64,000 nucleotides of DNA. Origin: DASRAP01 sp035277145 (lineage in GTDB: Bacteria; Gemmatimonadota; Gemmatimonadetes; Gemmatimonadales; Gemmatimonadaceae). A program made the position numbers and the translations under genes. Shown in pieces: positions 26,673-35,183 of this stretch. Below the pieces are notes generated by a model. That model made no database searches and was not told the DNA's origin. It worked only from the letters and a program-made list of their open reading frames with translations. The stretch is from NCBI GenBank assembly GCA_035277145.1, contig DATELA010000024.1, positions 110,782 to 174,781 on the forward strand, given 5' to 3'. Positions within the stretch are counted from its first letter, which is position 1, and each line of letters begins with the position of its first letter.

Positions 26673-26759
26673 CCCGCGCAATGCATCACCGAATCGTGAC
26701 GCAACACGCGTGCACACGAGGGTGTACGAGCGCGGGTCGGTGAATCCCCGGAGAGCAAC

Positions 26760-29700
26760 ATGCGCAAGATTCTCGGGACTCCACCGCGGGCGCAGCAGGT
26801 CGTGCCGCCGTCGACGGAGACGCCGGAATGGGCACCTCGAACGGCGGTTCCTTCGGCGGGATCGACCCTGTTGCATGAGTGCTTCGAGCGCACAGCAGAC
26901 ATACGGCCAGACGCAATCGCGGTCGAAGTCGGAAGTGAAATGCTGTCGTACGGCGGGCTCGAACGCTATGCCAATCGCATAGCGCGCAAACTGCGCAGTC
27001 TCGGCGTACGGGCCGGATCTCGAGTATCGCTATTAATGCCGCGTTCCATCGACGCATACGCATCGATGCTCGGCATTCTCAAAGCCGGCGGCGCATATGT
27101 GCCGCTGGACCCTGAATGGCCCGCGGACAGAGTCGCGTTTGTACTCGAAAACTCGCGAAGCCAGACGCTGGTCACGACGGAGCGTTTGGCCGAGTATCAC
27201 GCCGCGTTTGACGGCGCGGTGCTGCGCGTGGACACCGACCGCGACGCAATTGCCGCGGAGCCAAGTGATCGATTCACGCGCGAGGAATCAGGCGCGCGCC
27301 CCGCGTCGCTCTGTTACATCATCTACACGTCGGGCTCGACCGGGCAGCCGAAAGGCGTCATGGTTGAGCACAGGAACGCGTGTCATCTCGTTGATGTCGA
27401 ACGTGGCGTCTTCCGCGTGCACCGTCGCGATCGCGTACTGCAAAGCGCCTCGCTGTCATTCGACCTGTCCGTTGAGGAGATCTGGCTCGCTTTTCGGGCC
27501 GGGGCGACGCTCGTTGGCGCGACACCGGACATGTTGCGTGCAGGACCGGATCTTTCGCGCGCACTTGCTGAGTCGCGCGTGAGTGTCATGTCCTGTGTGC
27601 CGACGCTTGTGTCAATGATGGACACCGACGTGGCGACCGTGCGTCTCCTGATTCTTGGCGGCGAACGGTGTCCGCCAGAACTCGTTGCACGATGGTCGCG
27701 TGTGGGCCGCCGCATCATCAACACGTATGGACCGACGGAAACGACGGTCACTGCGACATACGCGGAGTTGAAAAAAGGCGACGCCGTGACGATCGGCAAG
27801 CCGCTGCCAGGATACGACGTGCACATTCTCGACGCGCAATTGCGCGAGGTGCCGCGCGGTGAGCCTGGAGAGATTTGCATTGGTGGCAGGGGCGTTGCGC
27901 GTGGATACTCGGGTCTCCAACACGCGACACGCGAGCGATTCGTGCCCGACGCGTTTACGCCCGGTTCGCGATCGCGGCTGTATCGATCCGGAGATCTCGG
28001 CCGGATCACTGGGGACGGGAACATCGAGTTCCTCGGTCGCGCAGACGAACAGGTAAAACTGCGCGGTCATCGCATCGAGCTCGGGGAAATCGAGTCCGCA
28101 ATGGTGCGTTGCGACGGTGTACTATCGGCCGCGTGCGCGCTGCATGATGACGGTAGCGAAGGGCCACATCTCGCAGGCTACGTCATACCGCGCGACGGAG
28201 TTGTGCTCGATACCGATCACGTGCGCGATACGTTGCACTCCTGGCTCCCGGCGTACATGGTGCCGTCCGTGATCGTTGCGGTCACCGACTTGCCGACGCT
28301 CGCGAGCGGCAAATTGGATCGCGCGTCGCTGCCTCGTCCTCAGGCAAAAGATGTTGCTGGCCGTGTACGCGGGCGCGCACCGACCACATCAATCGAGCAT
28401 CAGATCGCCGGAGTTTGGCAGACCCTCTTTGCCCCGCGCGCCGTTGGGATCGACGATCACTTCTTTCTCGAGCTCGGCGGGCATTCATTACTCGCGGCGC
28501 GATGCGTGTCTGAACTGCGCAAACAACCGCAGTTCGCGCGCGTGTCGATGCTCGACGTGTACAACCACCCGACCATCGCAGCGCTCGCCGCGTTTCTCGG
28601 CGGCTTTTCGCACAGTGCCGCACACCAGTCCGATACCACTCCGCCGGAACGCGCGCCTCGCAACACGGGGGCCGACGCTGGGCTCGCGCGGCGTCACGCG
28701 ACCGCCGGACTTGTTCAGAGCGCCGCGCTGTATTTCTCGCTCGCGTGCCGGTCCGCGCAGTGGATTACGCCGTATTTCGTATTCTTTGCGTTCCTTGCCG
28801 CCGAACATTCGCTGACGCGGGCAGTTGTGGCGGGCGCGATTGCAGCGATGCTCGTATTCCCAGCGCTCGTGACGTTTGCGATTGCGGTCAAATGGATCGT
28901 ACTGGGCAGGATACGGCCAGGCCGCTATCCGCTGTGGGGTTCGTACTACCTCCGATGGTGGTTCGTTCAATCGATTACCACGTCATTGCGACTGGAGTAT
29001 TTGAGTGGGACGCCGCTGCTTCCATTCATATACCGGTTGTTCGGTGCGCGCATCGGCAGGGACGTACACCTTGCAACTGAGCACCTCGCCGCGTTCGATC
29101 TCATTGCAATCGGTGATGCGACAAGCATCGACGACGACGCGATCCTGTCCGGGGCGTCCGTCGAAGACGGTCATCTTGTGCTCGGTCCGATTACTGTCGG
29201 ACAGAGATGTCTGGTCGGTGCGCGCTCAGTCCTGCGCGAGAACATCATCATCGAAGATGACGCGAGGCTCGATGACCTGACGCTCATCGGCGCGGGCGCG
29301 CGGATTCCGCGCAACACGACGTGGGCTGGCTCGCCGGCACGGCCGGCAACACTCGCTCCTATCAACGTCCCTGCGCGTCCGAAGCACGGGCGCGTTCGAC
29401 GCGTGGTCACCGTGTGCGCCTATACGCTGCTGGCAGTAACCATCCCGGTTGTCATGTTGGCGTCCGTCGTTCCAGGGATTGCATTGCTCATGCAACTCGA
29501 TCCCCTTGGGGCGCCGCTGACATTCATCGCGGCGACACCGCTGGTCGGGGCAATGTTCGTCATTGCGATGACCGTGCAGGTCGTCGCGCTGAAATGGCTG
29601 CTCGTTGGTCGCGTAGGCGCAGGGCAGTATCCGGTGCATGGCAGTTTTTACATGCGCAATTGGGTCGTCGAGCAAATGATTTCACTCAGTCTCGACACCA

Positions 29701-30812
29701 CTGGTCCGCTGCGCGCGACGTTGTACGCCCCAGCATGGTTCCGCGCGCTCGGTGCGCGCGTCGGTCGCGGCGTCGAGTTATCAACGGCTTCCGCGGCAAC
29801 CCCCGATCTCGTTACCATCGACGACGGCGGCACGATCGCGGACGAAGTCTCGCTCGGCGCCGGCCGAGTGGAGCACGGATGGCTGACAATAGCGTCGACG
29901 CGCGTTGGACGGCGCGCATTTGCGGGAAACAGCGCCGTCATTCCCGCCGGTGCATCGCTCGGAGACGGCGCGTTGATTGGCGTGCTCTCGCTCGCGCCAA
30001 CCGCACCCGGGTTGAATGGGATCGCGGGTGCCGCATGGCTCGGTTCGCCACCGCTGCGCCTTCCGCGGCGCCAAGTAAGTGCCGCCGCAACCGATGCGCG
30101 TACATATGCGCCGCCGCGGTGGCTGTGGTGCACACGCGCGCTCGTTGAAGTGTTGCGGGTGACACTCCCGCCGGCCGGGTTCATCATGACGTCGGCGTCT
30201 GTCATCACGTTTGCGTTCCTGGTGTGGGACGCGATTGGGCTGATGCCGGCGCTGGCTCTCGTTCCCATTGCATACGCGGCGTGTGGTGGCGTTGTGCTCG
30301 CGCTCGTCGCTTTCGCGAAATGGTTGCTCGACGGGCGATTCACGCGATTCGTTCGCCCGCTCTGGACGCCATTCATTTGGCGACTGGAGTTGGTCAACGC
30401 ACTCTACGAGTTCCTTGCGACGCCGCTGATCCTCGATGCGCTGCGCGGTACGCCGTTCCTGCCGCTGTACCTCCGCGGGCTCGGCGCACGCGTCGGCCGT
30501 CACGTGTATCTCGATACAACCGGGTTTCTGGAGTTTGACCTCGTCGATATTGGCGATCGTGCCGCGCTGAATGGAGACTGCGTTGTACAAACGCACCTCT
30601 TCGAAGATCGCGTCCTCAAGGGGTCTCATGTCGTGATCGGTGCCGACGCGGTTATCGGTGCAACATCGATTGTGTTGTACGACTCGGTCATCGAAGCGGG
30701 CGCGCACCTCGATGCGCTTTCTATTCTGATGAAGGGCGAAACACTTCCTGCTGGAACCAGTTGGGCTGGCGCACCTGCGGAGCGGTCGGACGTTGCGGCG
30801 GTGGCGGCGTGA
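26760..30812 (+). CDS. Pls/PosA-type single-module non-ribosomal peptide synthetase
   Basis: The 1350-residue membrane enzyme activates one amino acid and probably links it into a homopolymer or short amide. The adenylation domain (30-525) has YIIYTSGSTGQPKG (187-200), NTYGPTE (321-327), YRSGDLGR (408-415) and GKLDR. The carrier domain (545-615) has Ser576 in LGGHSLLA. Three similar units follow, each with hydrophobic helices and a hexapeptide-repeat beta-helix: helices near 668-740, 882-945 and 1135-1220, helical repeats near 760-860, 995-1098 and 1240-1340. This matches poly-lysine synthetase architecture; no condensation or thioesterase domain exists. GGAGAG precedes the ATG. Confidence 0.88.
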   Translation: MRKILGTPPRAQQVVPPSTETPEWAPRTAVPSAGSTLLHECFERTADIRPDAIAVEVGSEMLSYGGLERYANRIARKLRSLGVRAGSRVSLLMPRSIDAYASMLGILKAGGAYVPLDPEWPADRVAFVLENSRSQTLVTTERLAEYHAAFDGAVLRVDTDRDAIAAEPSDRFTREESGARPASLCYIIYTSGSTGQPKGVMVEHRNACHLVDVERGVFRVHRRDRVLQSASLSFDLSVEEIWLAFRAGATLVGATPDMLRAGPDLSRALAESRVSVMSCVPTLVSMMDTDVATVRLLILGGERCPPELVARWSRVGRRIINTYGPTETTVTATYAELKKGDAVTIGKPLPGYDVHILDAQLREVPRGEPGEICIGGRGVARGYSGLQHATRERFVPDAFTPGSRSRLYRSGDLGRITGDGNIEFLGRADEQVKLRGHRIELGEIESAMVRCDGVLSAACALHDDGSEGPHLAGYVIPRDGVVLDTDHVRDTLHSWLPAYMVPSVIVAVTDLPTLASGKLDRASLPRPQAKDVAGRVRGRAPTTSIEHQIAGVWQTLFAPRAVGIDDHFFLELGGHSLLAARCVSELRKQPQFARVSMLDVYNHPTIAALAAFLGGFSHSAAHQSDTTPPERAPRNTGADAGLARRHATAGLVQSAALYFSLACRSAQWITPYFVFFAFLAAEHSLTRAVVAGAIAAMLVFPALVTFAIAVKWIVLGRIRPGRYPLWGSYYLRWWFVQSITTSLRLEYLSGTPLLPFIYRLFGARIGRDVHLATEHLAAFDLIAIGDATSIDDDAILSGASVEDGHLVLGPITVGQRCLVGARSVLRENIIIEDDARLDDLTLIGAGARIPRNTTWAGSPARPATLAPINVPARPKHGRVRRVVTVCAYTLLAVTIPVVMLASVVPGIALLMQLDPLGAPLTFIAATPLVGAMFVIAMTVQVVALKWLLVGRVGAGQYPVHGSFYMRNWVVEQMISLSLDTTGPLRATLYAPAWFRALGARVGRGVELSTASAATPDLVTIDDGGTIADEVSLGAGRVEHGWLTIASTRVGRRAFAGNSAVIPAGASLGDGALIGVLSLAPTAPGLNGIAGAAWLGSPPLRLPRRQVSAAATDARTYAPPRWLWCTRALVEVLRVTLPPAGFIMTSASVITFAFLVWDAIGLMPALALVPIAYAACGGVVLALVAFAKWLLDGRFTRFVRPLWTPFIWRLELVNALYEFLATPLILDALRGTPFLPLYLRGLGARVGRHVYLDTTGFLEFDLVDIGDRAALNGDCVVQTHLFEDRVLKGSHVVIGADAVIGATSIVLYDSVIEAGAHLDALSILMKGETLPAGTSWAGAPAERSDVAAVAA

Positions 30813-31534
30813 GCGGCGCAGACCGAATGAAGGCGTGCGTCGTTGGAATCGCGCTTGCCGTTACCGCGCGATGCACGCTCGCGCAGGAACTCACAGCGCT
30901 CTGGGAAAGCGATGCTGCATCGCAGTACGGGTGGCTCAACATCGCGCACATCATTCCGATGCGTGGGCCCCATTCGCTCGTGCTCAGTGCGAGCGCTGCG
31001 CGTCTGGCGTACGAATACGCCGACGTGGAAGGGAAGGCGCGGGTTCGCTCGACGGGTGGTGCGCTTGGTGCGGGCTATCGGCTCGAGACTGATCGCGTCG
31101 AAGTGACTGCGCAACTTGGCTACGCGTTGCGACGCACGTCGTGGATTCCCGTTCTTTCGCCGGGTGAAGCGTGGAATGAACGCGGAGCCGTCGCGCTTGC
31201 CGAAGCATACGCAACACTCACTCCGCGTTGGCTGGTGAGCGCCGTTGCCAGTTACGACGGGATTCTGACGTACGATCTCGGACGCGTTGCACTACAGCAC
31301 CGATTGGGCGCGGACGCCGATCCGACTCCGCTTGCAGTTTGGGTCGGTATAGACGCAACGGTGCAGGGCAGTTCGGATGAGCGCGCGCGACAGATGGGTG
31401 GCGTGATGTCGCTCGAATTCCTGTCGGGAACGTGGTTCGAGATTCGCGGTGGACTCGGGCGATGGCACTACGATGACGGGACACGGGAGTCGATGCCCTA
31501 CTGGTCGATGGCGCTCACGCGACGCTTTCGGTAG
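30809..31534 (+). CDS. Probable outer-membrane protein coupled to the synthetase
   Basis: The protein is about 241 residues. GTG 30809 overlaps the synthetase stop (GTGA); ATG 30827 is an alternative and gives a compact signal peptide (MKACVVGIALAVTARCTLAQ). The mature chain alternates hydrophobic and polar residues with many Tyr, Trp and Gly, and ends in WSMALTRRFR. A terminal Arg rather than Phe is atypical, but the preceding strand is barrel-like. The overall look is similar to the BcsS family found with cellulose genes; this is a weak match by eye. Coupling suggests a role in export or display of the synthetase product. Confidence 0.6.
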   Translation: MSGADRMKACVVGIALAVTARCTLAQELTALWESDAASQYGWLNIAHIIPMRGPHSLVLSASAARLAYEYADVEGKARVRSTGGALGAGYRLETDRVEVTAQLGYALRRTSWIPVLSPGEAWNERGAVALAEAYATLTPRWLVSAVASYDGILTYDLGRVALQHRLGADADPTPLAVWVGIDATVQGSSDERARQMGGVMSLEFLSGTWFEIRGGLGRWHYDDGTRESMPYWSMALTRRFR

Positions 31535-31558
31535 AGTGTTGCACCGCTTCCCAACTGC

Positions 31559-32269
31559 ATGCTCGTTCGCTCTCGCCACTTCGTTGTTGCCGCCCTCGGG
31601 TTGTTCTGCGCGGGTCGCGTCAATAGTCAGCAGCCTCGCAGCCCGTTCGCAATGAACCGGCTCACCGCAGGCGTGCAGGTGTTCAATCTGCGCGCAAACG
31701 CACAACACGTCGGAACGCTTACAGGCACGCTGACGCGAGCGAACGGCGCGTGGAAGTACGTCGAGACAACGGTGGTTTCGGGGAGCACTCAGCAAACGAC
31801 GACGCTGCGTTTCACCGCCGCCGGCGAAATGTTGTCCGTGAACCAAAGCGCCACGACACCCGCAGGCGCCGCGAGCATCGATGTCGCGTTCAGCGCTGGA
31901 CACGCGAAGGGCACCGCGAGGATGCCGAACCGGCGTGGTGCGATGCAGTCCGTAAAGATCGATACCGCTGTCGCGCGGTTCGCGATCGACTACAACGCGA
32001 TCCAGCCGTTTGCGTCAGCGCTCCCGCTCGCGGCCGGAAGCAAGACCGTTGCGCGCGTTTTCAGCTCGGGCGATGGCGCGAGCACTGACATGACGTTCGC
32101 CGTGGTTGGCGAAGAGAGCGTGACCGTTCCGCTCGGCACGTTTGACGCGTGGCGCGTGGATGTAACGGGCGCGGTTCACGTCGTACTGCACGTAGCCAAG
32201 GCCGCGCCGTATCAACTGCTCAAGTTGTCGCCGGTCGGGTCACAAACGGAAATCGTGCGCGCGAAATAG
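31559..32269 (+). CDS. Exported protein of unknown function, DUF3108-like
   Basis: The 236-residue protein has a signal peptide (RSRHFVVAALGLFCAGRVNSQ) and a mature part rich in Thr, Ala and Val that should be all-beta. A C-terminal stretch, STDMTFAVVGEESVTVPLGTFDAWRVDV (positions 178-205 approximately), has the pattern of DUF3108 domains, in which a beta strand leads to VPxGTFxAxxV. No catalytic motif is seen. It begins 25 bases after the synthetase-linked outer-membrane gene and may belong to that transcript. It converges on the beta-propeller gene with no gap. Confidence 0.6.
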   Translation: MLVRSRHFVVAALGLFCAGRVNSQQPRSPFAMNRLTAGVQVFNLRANAQHVGTLTGTLTRANGAWKYVETTVVSGSTQQTTTLRFTAAGEMLSVNQSATTPAGAASIDVAFSAGHAKGTARMPNRRGAMQSVKIDTAVARFAIDYNAIQPFASALPLAAGSKTVARVFSSGDGASTDMTFAVVGEESVTVPLGTFDAWRVDVTGAVHVVLHVAKAAPYQLLKLSPVGSQTEIVRAK

Positions 32270-33355
32270 TCAACGCACGACCCGATACAGTCGGACGACT
32301 GGCGCACCGTCACCCGATTCCGCGACAATCGCAACGCGATCACCGGCGACCGCGACGGAAACATTCGTATCGTGTTTTGGAACCGACACTACTGCGCGCA
32401 GTTGCCCCGTAGAACTGAATACATCGAACGTCAGTCCGTCGTCCTGCAGGACGGTCACCCAGATGCTGCCATCGGACGCGGCAGTAACGGCCCGAATCGG
32501 CGCAGCGCTTTTGGGGCGGGTCGGTGTCGCCTTGCACGACGCAGCGCCGAATTGCGCAACGTGTTTGCGATAGTCGTCGAGGCCGGCGTTCCACGTCGAG
32601 TCGGCAATCGGTGCGGGCCGAATGCCGCGCGACAACGTTCCAAGTGTTGCGCCGTTCGCGCCGCGAATTGTGAGCCGGTATTCACCGGAACTGCCGATGA
32701 CAATTCCGCCATCGGGCCGGACCGGAACGCGTATGTTCGTCGGCGCCTCGGGCCAACGAAAGAAGCTGATGCCGCCGTCGGGCCGGTTGCACTCGGTGCC
32801 CCACGCGATGTCGGTTGCGAGCTCGGGCGGAATTACCGTGTCCCGCGGCGCGCGCCCGGCGTAACCCGCGAATCCGGATTTTGATTCTGCGCCGATGCGC
32901 GCGGAAATGACCGTGTACGCTTTGGTGGGCGAGACAGGATAGAACCGCACGGTGTTGCCGCCGGTGATTCGCTGCACGACGGTTTGCCCGAGCGGTGTTT
33001 GCCCGTGCGTGAGAAACACGATGTGCGCTTCGACGGGGTCGAGAATCGCGAGCGTATCGGCGAGCCATGCGACAGCGTATGGCTGTCGCGTTTCGCCTGG
33101 TCCGCTGCCGATGCGTCCGGCGTAGCCGAGTGAGCGTCCGGTAACGTCGAAGAGGGAAACGCGATTCGCGCTCCGATCGACGACAGCGAGGCGTCCGTCG
33201 CGCCGAAGCGCGAGGCTGCGCACGACGCCGAATGGTTCTGTTGCGGAAACGCCCTCGATCGTGGCGACTGGTTCGAGGCGCCAGTGCGCGGGTTCTTGCG
33301 CGGACGCGGTTGCCGCGCAGAGCGCGATGCACAGAGCAGGGAATTGAGTTCGCAT
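32270..33355 (-). CDS. Exported six-bladed beta-propeller protein
   Basis: The 361-residue protein has a signal peptide (MRTQFPALCIALCAATASAQ). The mature region contains repeated blade-like strands: RDGRLAVVDRSANRVSLFDVTGR, DTLAILDPVEAHIVFL, PDGGIVIGSSGEYRLTI, SDGSIWVTVLQDDGLTFDVF and GDRVAIVAESGDGAPVVRLYRV are given here as landmarks only. This resembles NHL or 6-bladed propeller lipid-binding-like proteins common in soil bacteria. ATG 33355 is used; the longer in-frame reading to 33421 would run through the hairpin at 33378-33408. Function and ligand are unknown. Confidence 0.65.
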   Translation of the reverse strand: MRTQFPALCIALCAATASAQEPAHWRLEPVATIEGVSATEPFGVVRSLALRRDGRLAVVDRSANRVSLFDVTGRSLGYAGRIGSGPGETRQPYAVAWLADTLAILDPVEAHIVFLTHGQTPLGQTVVQRITGGNTVRFYPVSPTKAYTVISARIGAESKSGFAGYAGRAPRDTVIPPELATDIAWGTECNRPDGGISFFRWPEAPTNIRVPVRPDGGIVIGSSGEYRLTIRGANGATLGTLSRGIRPAPIADSTWNAGLDDYRKHVAQFGAASCKATPTRPKSAAPIRAVTAASDGSIWVTVLQDDGLTFDVFSSTGQLRAVVSVPKHDTNVSVAVAGDRVAIVAESGDGAPVVRLYRVVR

Positions 33356-33377
33356 TAATCCGTGAGACAAGACAACA

Positions 33378-33408
33378 CGGGGCGACGTTGCTGCGCAACG
33401 TCGCCCCG
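33378..33408 (-). terminator. Perfect 14-bp hairpin terminator on the minus strand
   Basis: Arms 33378-33391 and 33395-33408 (first half CGGGGCGACGTTGC) close a three-base loop. On the minus strand it is followed by TGTTGTCTTGTC, so it would end the transcript from the SnoaL-like gene. It sits only 22 bases upstream of the propeller ATG. Confidence 0.75.
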
Positions 33409-33434
33409 CTGAGTCCCGCACTACGCCGCGAGCG

Positions 33435-33902
33435 TTACCTCGCGGGCGCGACCGGCTTGCCGCTGTTCCAAATGTCGCGACTCACCAACCACTTGCCATC
33501 GGGCTGACGTTCCCAGTCCATGCTCCATCGCGTTGTGTCGCTGATGGTGTCCTTGCCAACGGCAACCTTCATCGCCCACAGGCCATAGCTCGACGCCCAA
33601 TTGCCGGAGACTCGGAGCCCCTCGAGCGTGATGTTGCCTTCCACGATCTTTGCGCCGGCAAACGTTTTCTCACCCCAGGCCTGAATCGCCGCGCGTCCTG
33701 CGACCGCCGCTTCATTGGGAGGAATGATCACGCCGTTCGACGTAAACAGCGCTGCAATCGCGGCCTGATCGCCCGATTTCATCGTCGCCGTCATGTCTGT
33801 GACCGCTTGTCTGATCGCCACTTCATCGTCCGCCGTCGACGCTGTTGCGGTGCAACCCGCGATGACACTCAGTGCGCCCGCCAGCAAAACACCTTTTCGC
33901 AT
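33435..33902 (-). CDS. SnoaL/DUF4440-like lipoprotein
   Basis: The 155-residue predicted lipoprotein has N-terminus MRKGVLLAGALSVIAGC with lipobox VIAGC. The mature part has the NTF2-like cone-fold pattern of SgcJ/SnoaL/DUF4440 proteins: AIRQAVTDMTATMKSGDQAA, FTSNGVIIPPNE, GRAAIQAW, and a final WSMDWERQPDGKWLVSRDIWN. These folds bind small ligands or act as hydrolases or isomerases; no specific active site is evident. ATG 33902 is chosen because the longer reading from 33941 would hide the signal peptide. It is divergent from the nuo operon, with 265 bases between. Confidence 0.75.
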   Translation of the reverse strand: MRKGVLLAGALSVIAGCTATASTADDEVAIRQAVTDMTATMKSGDQAAIAALFTSNGVIIPPNEAAVAGRAAIQAWGEKTFAGAKIVEGNITLEGLRVSGNWASSYGLWAMKVAVGKDTISDTTRWSMDWERQPDGKWLVSRDIWNSGKPVAPAR

Positions 33903-34053
33903 AACGCCTCGCCGTTTGGTGACCACGTCGTCTCCCAACACAACGCCATCGAGCGACGAAGATGCGCGGCATGGCCCGCGCCCGCTACATCCGCGATTGC
34001 CGAGCAGGTTCCGCGCAAGACCTTACCGCTCTAACCGTCGCAGTTTCAAAGCC

Positions 34054-34083
34054 TTGCCGCCTTTTGGTCCGCCCCCGTAAACT
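34054..34083 (+). promoter_or_regulatory. Possible promoter of the nuo operon
   Basis: TTGCCG (34054-34059) and TAAACT (34078-34083), with an 18-base spacer, are the best -35/-10 pair in the 265-base gap before nuoA. They would place the RNA start near 34090. A second -10-like TATACC at 34133-34138 lacks a good -35. The rest of 33903-34053 shows nothing distinctive. Confidence 0.35.
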
Positions 34084-34095
34084 TCCCCATGCAAC

Positions 34096-34117
34096 GCTCG
34101 TGAAATTTTTCACGAGC
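34096..34117 (+). promoter_or_regulatory. Perfect palindrome in the nuoA leader
   Basis: GCTCGTGAAA (34096-34105) and TTTCACGAGC (34108-34117) are exact inverted repeats with two bases between. They lie between a candidate promoter and nuoA. It could be an operator for a dimeric repressor or a leader hairpin. The T-run lies inside the palindrome rather than after it, so it is not a standard terminator. Confidence 0.5.
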
Positions 34118-34167
34118 CTTGGTTTCCCAGGCTATACCGGACCCTCGGGAGGCTGCCGGACCGCGAG

Positions 34168-34572
34168 ATGGACCGCACGTATCTCCCCATCCTGCTCCTC
34201 GTCGGCTTCGTCGTCGCCAATGCGGTGATGATGGTCGGGCTGTCGGCGCTCACCATGCGCCCGCACCCAAATCCAGACAAAGACATCCCGTACGAATCCG
34301 GTATTCCGCCACTCGGAACCGGTCGCGAACGCTTTTCCGTGAAGTTCTACATGGTCGCGATGCTCTTCATTGTGTTCGACATCGAGACCGTGTTCATGCT
34401 GCCCTGGGGCGCGCATTTCCGGCAACTTTCCTGCAAAGCGCCTCTACTAGATGGTGTGTGCCCCGCGGGCCAACTCTCGTTCTTCGGCCTCGGGGAGATG
34501 CTCGTGTTCATCGGCATCCTCGTCCTCGGCTTCATCTACGTCTGGAAGAAGGGGGCATTCCAATGGGAATAA
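34168..34572 (+). CDS. nuoA: NADH-quinone oxidoreductase subunit A
   Basis: The 134-residue membrane subunit of complex I has three helices (about 5-27, 62-84 and 104-125). Between helices 1 and 2 is the family segment PYESGIPPLGTGRERFSVKFY, near residues 40-60. The conserved acidic helix FIVFDIETVFMLPW is near 66-79. It opens a 14-gene nuoA-N run with overlapping starts and stops. Its last ten bases overlap nuoB. The nearest GGGAGG (34147-34152) is 15 bases upstream of the ATG, farther than usual. Confidence 0.95.
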   Translation: MDRTYLPILLLVGFVVANAVMMVGLSALTMRPHPNPDKDIPYESGIPPLGTGRERFSVKFYMVAMLFIVFDIETVFMLPWGAHFRQLSCKAPLLDGVCPAGQLSFFGLGEMLVFIGILVLGFIYVWKKGAFQWE

Positions 34573-35183
34573 CCCACGCGTCATATAACCCCGAGTCGCA
34601 CGAGAACTGGTTCACGACGCGACTCGATGTCGTGGCGAACAACGTGGTGAATTGGGGACGCGCGAATTCGTTGTGGCCCATGCCATTCGGCACCGCGTGC
34701 TGCGCGATCGAATTCATGGCGACGGCCGCGTCGCGGTTCGACCTCGCGCGTTTTGGCATGGAGCGCATGTCGTTTTCACCGCGACAAGCCGATCTCCTGA
34801 TTTGTGCGGGCCGCGTCCCGTTCAAACTCGCCCCAATCATTAGAAGGATCTGGCAGCAGATGCCGCAGCCCAAGTGGGCGATCTCGATGGGTGCATGCGC
34901 ATCGTCGGGCGGCATGTTCGACAACTACGCCGTGGTGCAGGGCATCGACACGATCATTCCTGTCGACGTCTACGTGCCCGGCTGCCCGCCGCGTCCGGAA
35001 GGATTGATTTACGGCATCATGATGTTGCAGAAGAAAGTCATGAACGAGCGGATGAGCGATAACACGCTTCGCCGAGAGATGGCGCCCGATCCGGAATCGA
35101 AACTGTATATCCCACCGGACGCGATCGACGAACTGTCGGAACCGTTTGGCAACTCAGTGCACCAAACGCGACAGGCGCCGTGA
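34563..35183 (+). CDS. nuoB: NADH-quinone oxidoreductase subunit B
   Basis: The 206-residue subunit holds the terminal cluster N2 that reduces quinone. All four cysteine ligands are visible: Cys46 and Cys47 in GTACCAIEFM, Cys112 in GACASSGGMFDNY and Cys141 in VPGCPPRPEGL. The segment after LLI reads CAGRVPFKLAP, where many homologues have VAGT; Cys81 is therefore an extra cysteine. ATG 34563 lies inside nuoA, and the stop overlaps the nuoC GTG. Confidence 0.95.
   Translation: MGITHASYNPESHENWFTTRLDVVANNVVNWGRANSLWPMPFGTACCAIEFMATAASRFDLARFGMERMSFSPRQADLLICAGRVPFKLAPIIRRIWQQMPQPKWAISMGACASSGGMFDNYAVVQGIDTIIPVDVYVPGCPPRPEGLIYGIMMLQKKVMNERMSDNTLRREMAPDPESKLYIPPDAIDELSEPFGNSVHQTRQAP

Noticed and set aside
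30761..30808. Start of the outer-membrane protein inside the synthetase gene
   Set aside because: It would add a Gly/Cys-rich leader before the signal peptide. The GTGA overlap at 30809 or ATG 30827 is more sensible.
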